NCBI GenBank assembly: GCA_964398915.1
Contig: CAYNOR010000003.1
Span: 124,001-188,000 of the forward strand
Direction of reading: 5' to 3'
Length of the DNA stretch: 64,000 bases
Source of the DNA: Tichowtungia sp964398915
Lineage (GTDB): Bacteria > Verrucomicrobiota > Kiritimatiellia > Kiritimatiellales > Tichowtungiaceae
Position 1 is the first letter of the stretch, and every line of letters starts with the position of its first letter. The notes beneath the pieces were generated by a model. That model ran no database searches. It was given only the letters and a program-made list of their open reading frames with translations, and was not told the DNA's origin. A program made the position numbers and the translations under genes. Positions 58,222 through 64,000 of this stretch are shown piece by piece.

Positions 58222-59406
58222 ATGAGCAAAATCAACGTGGATCATGTTTTTACGTCGGAATCGGTTTCCGAAGGCCATCCAGACAAAGTATGCGACCAGA
58301 TTTCAGATGCTATTCTTGACGCATGCCTTGCGCAGGATGCTAAAAGCCGTGTGGCTTGCGAAACGCTTGTCAGTACCAATCTGGTCGTTAATGCGGGCGA
58401 AATCACCTGCAAGGGCTGGGATAAAATTAAGCCTGAAACCATCGCCCGCGATGTAGTGCGCGGCATTGGTTACGACCGCGCTGAGCTCGAGTTTTGTGCG
58501 GATACGTTTGAGTACATTTGCCGCCTTCACGAACAGTCTCCCGATATCGCACAAGGTGTGGACGAAGGCCGGGGACTCTTTCTGGAGCAGGGTGCTGGTG
58601 ACCAGGGTATGATGTTCGGCTATGCTTCCGATGAGACCGAGGCTCTGATGCCGGCGCCGGTTCATTACAGTCACCTGCTGCTCGACGAGTTGCAGAAAAT
58701 CCGCAAATCAGGCGTAATTCCCTACCTGCGGCCTGATGCAAAATCGCAAGTCTCGATCAAATATGTCAGTGGTCAGCCGCACCACATTACATCGGTGGTT
58801 ATATCTCACCAGACAGCGGATGTTCCGCTCGAAAAAATCCGTAAAGATATCGTTGAAGTGGTGAAGCAGGTGCTTTCGCCGACGGGACTGCTCAAAGGTG
58901 ACGTTGAATATTTTATCAACCCGACCGGTAAGTTTGTTATCGGCGGCCCTCACGGCGATGCCGGCCTTACCGGACGAAAGATCATCGTGGATACCTACGG
59001 CGGTGTCGGCAGCCACGGCGGCGGAGCCTTTTCCGGCAAAGACCCATCCAAAGTGGACCGTTCAGCGGCTTATTACGCCCGTTATGTCGCCAAGAACATT
59101 GTTGCCGCCGGATTGGCGAAAAAGTGCGAAGTTCAGGTCGCGTATGCTATCGGCGTCGCCAAGCCGCTCAGCATCAATGTCGACACCTACGGTACAGGCA
59201 AGCTGGAAGACAACGCGCTTGAAGCGATTGTTTCCTCCGGGAAAATCTTCGATTTTCGTCCTGCGGCACTCATTAAAGAGTTAGGTCTATTGACACCCAA
59301 AGGATGGAGTTATCGCGAAACAGCGGCCTACGGACATTTCGGACGCTCGCAATTTTCATGGGAAAAAACCGACAAAATCGAAGCGCTTAAAGCCGCTGCA
59401 AAATAG
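58222..59406 (+). CDS. metK: S-adenosylmethionine synthetase
   Basis: MetK makes S-adenosylmethionine from methionine and ATP. 394 residues: SESVSEGHPDKVCDQISDAILD, GAGDQGMMFGYA, FVIGGPHGDAGLTGRK, GGGAFSGKDPSKVDRS. GAGAGGA lies upstream of ATG 58222. The 65-bp upstream gap has no recognisable SAM riboswitch. Confidence 0.97.
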   Translation: MSKINVDHVFTSESVSEGHPDKVCDQISDAILDACLAQDAKSRVACETLVSTNLVVNAGEITCKGWDKIKPETIARDVVRGIGYDRAELEFCADTFEYICRLHEQSPDIAQGVDEGRGLFLEQGAGDQGMMFGYASDETEALMPAPVHYSHLLLDELQKIRKSGVIPYLRPDAKSQVSIKYVSGQPHHITSVVISHQTADVPLEKIRKDIVEVVKQVLSPTGLLKGDVEYFINPTGKFVIGGPHGDAGLTGRKIIVDTYGGVGSHGGGAFSGKDPSKVDRSAAYYARYVAKNIVAAGLAKKCEVQVAYAIGVAKPLSINVDTYGTGKLEDNALEAIVSSGKIFDFRPAALIKELGLLTPKGWSYRETAAYGHFGRSQFSWEKTDKIEALKAAAK

Positions 59407-59464
59407 TTTGGCTTTTGCGATTGATTCACTGAAGGGCACACAGTACATTCTGCGCTTCTTTGAC

Positions 59465-59541
59465 GCACCCATAGCTCAATTGGATAGAGCATCTGACTAC
59501 GAATCAGAAGGTTTCAGGTTCGACTCCTGATGGGTGCACCA
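59465..59541 (+). tRNA. tRNA-Arg (ACG)
   Basis: Cloverleaf with acceptor GCACCCA/TGGGTGC, D-arm GCTC..GAGC, anticodon loop CTACGAA (ACG) and T-arm TCAGG/CCTGA. CCA is encoded. Confidence 0.96.
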
Positions 59542-59678
59542 CTTGGCTCTTTTAACCACACAACACGATCACACGCAAGCTGTGCCTGTTGGCAATCGGC
59601 CACTTGAAACGGGAGCACTGGATGGCCCGGTACGTTGTGTTCGTCAGGGTATTCAATTTAACCCGTGCCGTATTTTCT

Positions 59679-61154
59679 TTACGCCAGCAGTTTGTTGATT
59701 GCAGCGGCAGCACGGCGGCCTTCGCCCATGGCGAGGATGACCGTGGCGGCACCGAGTACGATGTCGCCGCCGGCAAAGACGCGGTCAAGCGATGTTTTAC
59801 CGGTGTCATCGACGATGAGTGTGCCCCATTTGCTGGTTTCCAATCCGGGCGTGGTTTGGCGGATGAGCGGGTTGGATTCGTTGCCAATGGCAACGATAAC
59901 CGTATCAACGTCCATTTCAAATTCACTGCCTTCCACTTCAACCGGACGCCGGCGTCCAGAGCTGTCCGGCTCGCCGAGTTCGTAGCGGAGAACCTGCATG
60001 CCGGTAACCCAGCCCCGTTCGTCAGAGCGTATTTTAACCGGGTTTTGCAGCAGATGAAAAATGACGCCTTCTTCTTTGGCGTGGGCGACTTCTTCGACGC
60101 GGGCGGGCATTTCGGCTTCGGTGCGGCGGTAGATGAGGTGAACTTCTTCTGCGCCGAGACGGATGGCACTGCGGGCGGCGTCCATGGCAACATTTCCGCC
60201 GCCGAGTACAGCAACTTTTTTGGAGGGAAAAATCGGGGTTGCGGCGCGGTTGTCGTAGCCTTTCATGAGGTTGGCGCGGGTCAGATATTCGTTAGCGGAG
60301 AAGACTCCGACGAGGTTTTCACCTTCAATATTCATGAACTTGGGCAGGCCAGCACCGGTACCGATGAAGAGGGCGTCGTAGCCGTCTTTTTCGAGCAGGT
60401 CTGTTAGACGGCGTGTGCGGCCGATGACGAAATCGGTTTTGATTTCAACGCCCATTGCTTTAAGACTACTGATTTCCTGGTCTACAATGGCTTTGGGAAG
60501 GCGAAACTCGGGGATACCGTAAAGCAATACGCCGCCGGGGCGGTGGAAGGCTTCAAAAACGGTTACGTCGTGGCCTTCGCGGCGTACGTCGGCGGCAACG
60601 GTGATACTGGCCGGGCCGCTGCCAATGATGCCGACCTTTTTGCCGGTGGCCGGTTTTACAGCAGCTGGCTGCATCAAACCGTTTTCGCGTTCCCAGTCGG
60701 CGACATAGCGCTCAAGACGGCCGATAGCCACGGCTTTGTCGAGGGATTTTAATGCTTTTCCAACGGTGCAGGGGGCCTGACACTGGCTTTCCTGCGGGCA
60801 AACCCGTCCGCAAACCGCTGGTAGCAGGCTGCTTTCGCGGATAATGCTGATGGAGGCTTTATAATCCCCGTCGGCGATTTTCTGAATGAAAGCCGGGATG
60901 TCAATACCAACGGGGCAGCCCTTGATACAGGGTTTGGTCGGGCACTGCAGGCAGCGCTCGGCTTCGAGTTTTGCCTGTTCTTCAGAGTAGCCAAGGGCGA
61001 CTTCTTGCATGTTGCTACGGCGCACTGCCGGATCTTGTGCCGGCATTTCCTGCGCCGGAATGGCCAGTCGCTGCTTGGGTGAAAGCGGTTTGGCCAGTCC
61101 GGCCAGTGCAACGCGGGCGGCATCGGCGAGATGTTCAGGAGAGGAATGTTCCAT
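59679..61154 (-). CDS. NfnB/GltD-like NADPH-dependent flavoprotein subunit
   Basis: A 491-residue flavoprotein related to glutamate synthase small subunit and NfnB/SudA. Fe-S ligands Cys68, 71, 76 and 80 (CLQCPTKPCIKGC) precede a second cluster CGRVCPQESQCQAPC. FAD-binding GIIGSGPASITVA and NADPH-binding VLGGGNVAMDAAR follow. No glutamate synthase large subunit is nearby, but its neighbour encodes the NfnA-type partner. This indicates an electron-bifurcating NADH-ferredoxin:NADP reductase. GltD is the alternative name. Confidence 0.88.
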   Translation of the reverse strand: MEHSSPEHLADAARVALAGLAKPLSPKQRLAIPAQEMPAQDPAVRRSNMQEVALGYSEEQAKLEAERCLQCPTKPCIKGCPVGIDIPAFIQKIADGDYKASISIIRESSLLPAVCGRVCPQESQCQAPCTVGKALKSLDKAVAIGRLERYVADWERENGLMQPAAVKPATGKKVGIIGSGPASITVAADVRREGHDVTVFEAFHRPGGVLLYGIPEFRLPKAIVDQEISSLKAMGVEIKTDFVIGRTRRLTDLLEKDGYDALFIGTGAGLPKFMNIEGENLVGVFSANEYLTRANLMKGYDNRAATPIFPSKKVAVLGGGNVAMDAARSAIRLGAEEVHLIYRRTEAEMPARVEEVAHAKEEGVIFHLLQNPVKIRSDERGWVTGMQVLRYELGEPDSSGRRRPVEVEGSEFEMDVDTVIVAIGNESNPLIRQTTPGLETSKWGTLIVDDTGKTSLDRVFAGGDIVLGAATVILAMGEGRRAAAAINKLLA

Positions 61155-61157
61155 ATT

Positions 61158-61192
61158 CAGACCTTAGGCTTTAGACTTTTGACCTTCGACTT
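61158..61192. repeat. Heptamer repeat at the nfnA-nfnB junction
   Basis: CAGACCT, TAGGCTT, TAGACTT, TTGACCT, TCGACTT in phase; covers the nfnA stop and its C-terminal codons. Confidence 0.55.
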
Positions 61193-62030
61193 TTTCGATT
61201 TCCTCTTCGAGGTGGCATTGATGATGGTCGGCATCTTCGCGGGGTTTATAGGCTTTCAGCCGGCTGATCATGTTGTCGAAATCGACCAGATGCCCGTCAA
61301 ATTCAGGGCCGTCCACGCAAACAAATTTGGTTTCCGTACCGATGGTTACGCGGCAACCGCCGCACATGCCGGTTCCATCCACCATGATTGTGTTGAGTGA
61401 AACCATGGTATGTACATTGTACGGGCGGGTGGTCTCTGCACAAAATTTCATCATCACAGGCGGGCCGATGGCAACAGCCAAGGCCGGTTTCGGGTCGGCT
61501 TCACAGAATTCTTTAAGCGGTGCGGTGACGAGCGCTTTGAGTCCGTAGGATCCGTCGTCGGTGCAGATAATGAGTTCGTCGGCGATTTTGCGCATTTCGT
61601 CTTCGAGTATCAGAAGCTGTTTGTTGCGGGCTCCCATAATGATGATCACTTCGTTGCCGGCAGCCTTCATGGCTTGTGCAATGGGGTGGAGCGGCGCAAC
61701 GCCGATACCGCCGCCTACGCAGATTACGCGGCCGAATTTTTCAATATGAGTGGGCTGCCCAAGCGGACCGACGAGATGTTCCACGGTATCTCCGACATTT
61801 TTCATTGCCAGCAGGTGAGTGGTGCGGCCCACGGCTTGAAAAATGATGGTGATTGAGCCTTCGACGGGGTCGGCATCGGCAATGGTCAGCGGGATGCGTT
61901 CGCCAAAGTGGCTGTTCAATTGGACGATAACAAACTGTCCGGCGCGCCGCTCGCTGGCGATTAACGGAGCTTCAATGCGCATCTGGAACACTTCATCGGA
62001 GAGCTGTTTTTTGAAAAGTATGCGGTTCAT
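61164..62030 (-). CDS. NfnA/SudB-like NADH:ferredoxin reductase subunit
   Basis: A 288-residue FAD/NAD-binding protein of the dihydroorotate dehydrogenase electron-transfer (PyrK)/NfnA type. RIPLTIADAD binds FAD; CVGGGIGVAPLHPIAQAM binds NAD(H); the C-terminal GTGMCGGCRVTIG...FVCVDGPEF carries a [2Fe-2S] cluster. The C-terminus beyond VDFDNMI is charged and partly coded by the heptamer repeat. nfnB follows 9 bp later. Confidence 0.88.
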   Translation of the reverse strand: MNRILFKKQLSDEVFQMRIEAPLIASERRAGQFVIVQLNSHFGERIPLTIADADPVEGSITIIFQAVGRTTHLLAMKNVGDTVEHLVGPLGQPTHIEKFGRVICVGGGIGVAPLHPIAQAMKAAGNEVIIIMGARNKQLLILEDEMRKIADELIICTDDGSYGLKALVTAPLKEFCEADPKPALAVAIGPPVMMKFCAETTRPYNVHTMVSLNTIMVDGTGMCGGCRVTIGTETKFVCVDGPEFDGHLVDFDNMISRLKAYKPREDADHHQCHLEEEIEKVEGQKSKA

Positions 62031-62064
62031 AGGGGGCGGATTCTAGGTTAGGGGTGTTGAAATG

Positions 62065-62085
62065 TGAAACCTGAAACCTGAAAAA
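62065..62085. repeat. Short heptamer array upstream of nfnA
   Basis: TGAAACC, TGAAACC, TGAAAAA in phase, in the nfnA-panD divergent gap. Confidence 0.45.
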
Positions 62086-62246
62086 GTTTAGGGTCAGGCA
62101 GGAATATTCTCCTCGCTAAAATTTGAAGACTGTTCTGGAAAAACGGCGCACAGGTGCGTATGGTGCCCCGTTTTCAGTCTGGATGTCCGGGGCGAATTAA
62201 TGTAGTCTCAGTCAGTAGATTGGATTCTAATGAAGGGGATTAGACG

Positions 62247-62600
62247 ATGACGATAACGATGCTGAAGTCCAAGATTCATATGGCGACGCTGACCGGTACG
62301 GAACTGTACTACGAAGGCAGTATCTCCATAGATCAGGATTTGCTGGACGCCGCTGGAATACTGGTTGGCGAGCAGGTGCATGTGGTTAATTTGAATAACG
62401 GCAGTCGTTTAGTCACCTATACCATTCCCGGCAAGCGCGGTTCGGGTATTGTCGAACTGAACGGCCCGGCAGCCCGACTTGGCTATGTCGGTGACAAGGT
62501 GGTCATTATCACGTATGCGCAAATGGAAGAGGATGAAGCACTTAAGCGTAAGCCGACGGTGATCCACGTGGATGAGAAAAATGCTGTTCGTAAACCGTAG
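62247..62600 (+). CDS. panD: Aspartate 1-decarboxylase
   Basis: PanD makes beta-alanine for pantothenate. The 117-residue proenzyme has the self-cleavage site at Gly24-Ser25 (YYEGSISID), creating the pyruvoyl group. Other features: MLKSKIHMATLTGT, YTIPGKRGSGIVELNGPAARLG and YVGDKVVIITYA. AAGGGG precedes ATG 62247. No other pan gene is nearby. Confidence 0.96.
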   Translation: MTITMLKSKIHMATLTGTELYYEGSISIDQDLLDAAGILVGEQVHVVNLNNGSRLVTYTIPGKRGSGIVELNGPAARLGYVGDKVVIITYAQMEEDEALKRKPTVIHVDEKNAVRKP

Positions 62601-62624
62601 GGCTCCGCTCCTGCACGGTCTGAA

Positions 62625-63359
62625 TTACTTCTTCCAATAGGCCAGAAACTCGACGTTGCCTTTGGGCCCTTTAAGCGGTGAAGTGGACAGTCCAAGCCAT
62701 GTCATACCCAGGGTTTCAGTTCCGAATTTTTTAATTTTGGCAACAACCGCCTCATGGATCGCCGGGTCGGTGATGACGCCGCGCCCTTTATCAACTTCTT
62801 CTTTGCCGGCTTCAAATTGCGGCTTAATGAGTGAAACGATTTCTCCGCCGGGCTTCAGGAGTCCCTTTGTGGCGGGCAGAATATTGGTGAGTGAAATAAA
62901 AGAAGTGTCAATGCTGGCAAAATCGGCCGGTTCGGGCAGGTCGGCGGGCGTCAGATAGCGCGCGTTGACGCCTTCCATCACAACGACACGCGGGTCTTCG
63001 CGCAGTTTCCAGTGGAGCTGTCCCTTGCCGACGTCCACAGCATAAACTCTGATTGCGCCGTGCTGGAGCATACAGTCGCTGAACCCGCCTGTGGATGATC
63101 CGATATCGAGGCAGACTTTGCCGGTTAAATCCAATTTAAAGGCCTCCATGGCCCCTTCAAGTTTATCGCCGCCCCGGCTGACAAATCGCTCAACTTCTTT
63201 GACTGTGATTTTGTGATCTTCATTCAGTGTTTGACCCGGCTTGGGGGAATCGTATCCGTCGACAAGAATCTGTCCGGCGACAATCAGCCGTCGGGCCTTT
63301 TCACGGCTCTCGGCGAGGCCTTTTTCCACCAGCAGTTGATCCAGTCGTATTTTTTTCAC
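62625..63359 (-). CDS. tlyA: TlyA-family rRNA methyltransferase/hemolysin A
   Basis: About 244 residues: N-terminal S4 RNA-binding domain (IRLDQLLVEKGLAESREKARRLI) and a FtsJ-like methyltransferase with CLDIGSSTGGFSDCMLQHG. TlyA 2'-O-methylates rRNA. I use GTG 63359, where the S4 domain begins; longer frames to 63467 lack family residues and no good ribosome site is seen at either. Convergent with panD. Confidence 0.9.
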   Translation of the reverse strand: MKKIRLDQLLVEKGLAESREKARRLIVAGQILVDGYDSPKPGQTLNEDHKITVKEVERFVSRGGDKLEGAMEAFKLDLTGKVCLDIGSSTGGFSDCMLQHGAIRVYAVDVGKGQLHWKLREDPRVVVMEGVNARYLTPADLPEPADFASIDTSFISLTNILPATKGLLKPGGEIVSLIKPQFEAGKEEVDKGRGVITDPAIHEAVVAKIKKFGTETLGMTWLGLSTSPLKGPKGNVEFLAYWKK

Positions 63360-63559
63360 GTGTGTGAGTGTAAAACTTAAATCGATAATCTCAAGGCTGT
63401 TCGCGGTGAACAAACGTAACGTCAACATCGAAGGTTTTGCGGATTCGGTCTGCCATGCAAAGGACAAGCCGGGTCAATATGTTTGGTGAAAGAAATCATG
63501 TTGCGATGTCATGGTGCAAATGTCTTGACGTTGCAAGACAGAAAAAGCAATAAGTCGGC

Positions 63560-63693
63560 ATGCTTACTCAGCAACAACTCAATTCGGTCGGCTTCATGGT
63601 GTTTAATCATCATGAAGAGCGGCGGGTTGTGTGCTGAATCGGTAAAATAACGATTTTGGACGGAGCCCGCTTCTGAAAGGAAGCGGGCTTTTT
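63560..63693 (+). ncRNA. Candidate small RNA with own promoter and terminator
   Basis: TTGACG (63525-63530), a 17-nt spacer and CAATAA (63548-63553) precede about 135 nt that end in a strong terminator. The transcript has a CTTCATG/CATGAAG hairpin around 63595. No good reading frame is present. The family is unknown. Confidence 0.4.
63664..63693 (+). terminator. Strong rho-independent terminator
   Basis: A 10-bp stem AGCCCGCTTC/GAAGCGGGCT, a 6-nt loop and a TTTTT tail. No gene on the plus strand precedes it, so it implies an untracked transcript. Confidence 0.85.
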
Positions 63694-63713
63694 GCGTTTT
63701 GAGACAAAAAATG

Positions 63714-63786
63714 GTGCCTGTGGTGGAAGGGTAGACACGCCTGACTGTGAATCAGGTTCTTGAGGGTTCGAGTCCCTTTAGCCGGG
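63714..63786 (+). tRNA. tRNA-His (GTG)-like gene with a non-pairing acceptor end
   Basis: D-arm, anticodon arm CCTGA/TCAGG with loop CTGTGAA (GTG) and T-arm GAGGG/CCCTT fold well. However, the 5' GTGCCTG and 3' TAGCCGG strands have two mismatches and no CCA follows, unlike the three other tRNAs. It may be a pseudogene or have its 3' end replaced by an integrated element. Confidence 0.55.
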
Positions 63787-63943
63787 CGCGGTCAGATTTC
63801 GATAGGAGTCATCGACCGAAAGACCAGAGTGGTGACTGTGTCGATTCGACCGGGTCCGAACACTTCGGGAGCCAACGGGGTCGTGATCGGAGATGTGCGG
63901 TAAAACAGCCGCCTGCGAGTGCAGTAGAAATAGGAGGAGACAG

Positions 63944-64000
63944 ATGTTTTATGTCGGTCAGAAAGTGGTGTGCATAAACGGACGGTTTCACCCGCTTGTA
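63944..64000 (+). CDS. Partial gene start (small hypothetical protein)
   Basis: AGGAGGAG lies 4 nt before ATG 63944. The first 19 residues read MFYVGQKVVCINGRFHPLV, similar to the start of small phage or accessory hypothetical proteins. The rest is beyond the window edge. Confidence 0.5.
   Translation, partial: MFYVGQKVVCINGRFHPLV

Noticed and set aside
59589..60407. 272-codon frame antisense to the NfnB gene
   Set aside because: Low complexity Gly/Ala/Phe composition typical of a shadow.
63747..63977. 76-codon frame after the tRNA-His-like gene
   Set aside because: Starts inside the tRNA and has no ribosome site or family resemblance.

Overview
The window looks like a chromosomal segment of a Gram-negative bacterium of the PVC group, most likely Verrucomicrobiota/Kiritimatiellota. 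The evidence is two PEP-CTERM proteins plus a TIGR04073-type exosortase-associated protein, Lpt/Kdo lipopolysaccharide genes, a RimK-like ATP-grasp gene with an RLAN-type N-terminus, and an HPr kinase-HPr-EI set placed behind lptB. The phylum is inferred from gene content; no rRNA is present. Base composition is slightly GC-rich, with AT-rich patches at about 20.8-21.6, 29.9-30.95, 41.6-43.2 and 46.3-46.9 kb.

Layout. 0.2-5.4 kb: a defence operon (AbiEi antitoxin, AbiEii toxin, type I restriction subunit HsdR) followed by a VF530 gene. 5.5-16.2 kb: housekeeping genes uvrC, infA, a DksA-like gene, lspA-miaA-hflX, a DUF3127 gene and argG, then a GNAT/RimK-like pair. 16.2-21.3 kb: a giant double DUF3857/transglutaminase protein facing a small DUF4160/DUF2442 pair. 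21.3-30.9 kb: cysS, gatB, dnaX-ybaB-recR, TIGR04073-surE, rsgA, aguB and two tRNAs. 30.9-33.2 kb: a scar region with a methyltransferase remnant, a truncated IS110, a second VF530 gene and two elaborate palindromic elements. 33.2-47.3 kb: nrdAB, tatD, a XylR-like regulator with a URO-D enzyme, dedA, nfu, two secreted proteins, a two-component system and dCMP deaminase. 47.6-58.2 kb: an LPS/PTS cluster (DUF3108, rfaE1, kdsB, an inserted DUF4143 ATPase, kdsA, lptC, lptA, lptB, hpf, hprK, ptsH, ptsI). 58.2-64 kb: metK, tRNA-Arg, nfnAB, panD, tlyA, a candidate small RNA, a defective-looking tRNA-His and the start of another gene.

Function. The 47.6-58.2 kb cluster couples Kdo/heptose precursor synthesis and LPS transport to ribosome hibernation and a PTS phosphorelay with no sugar permease in view, so that relay is probably regulatory. 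The lspA/PEP-CTERM/TIGR04073/lpt genes point to an envelope with lipoproteins, LPS and exosortase sorting. Broken genes (an MmeI-like methyltransferase, ORF6N, a spermidine synthase tail, a kdsB tail and kdsA start) show repeated insertion and deletion between housekeeping operons.

Most unusual signals. (1) At least nine arrays of degenerate 7-bp units, several inside conserved genes and translated as heptapeptide-periodic inserts, plus two arrays of 8-bp units. (2) A palindromic motif TTCCAANNNTTGGA, present far more often than chance allows, in all codon frames. (3) A fossil kdsB-kdsA junction left behind by insertion of a DUF4143 ATPase gene. (4) A 58-bp spacerless palindrome next to a nested 161-bp inverted-repeat element. 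(5) tatD altered by an in-frame duplication and fused at its end to an ORF6N remnant.
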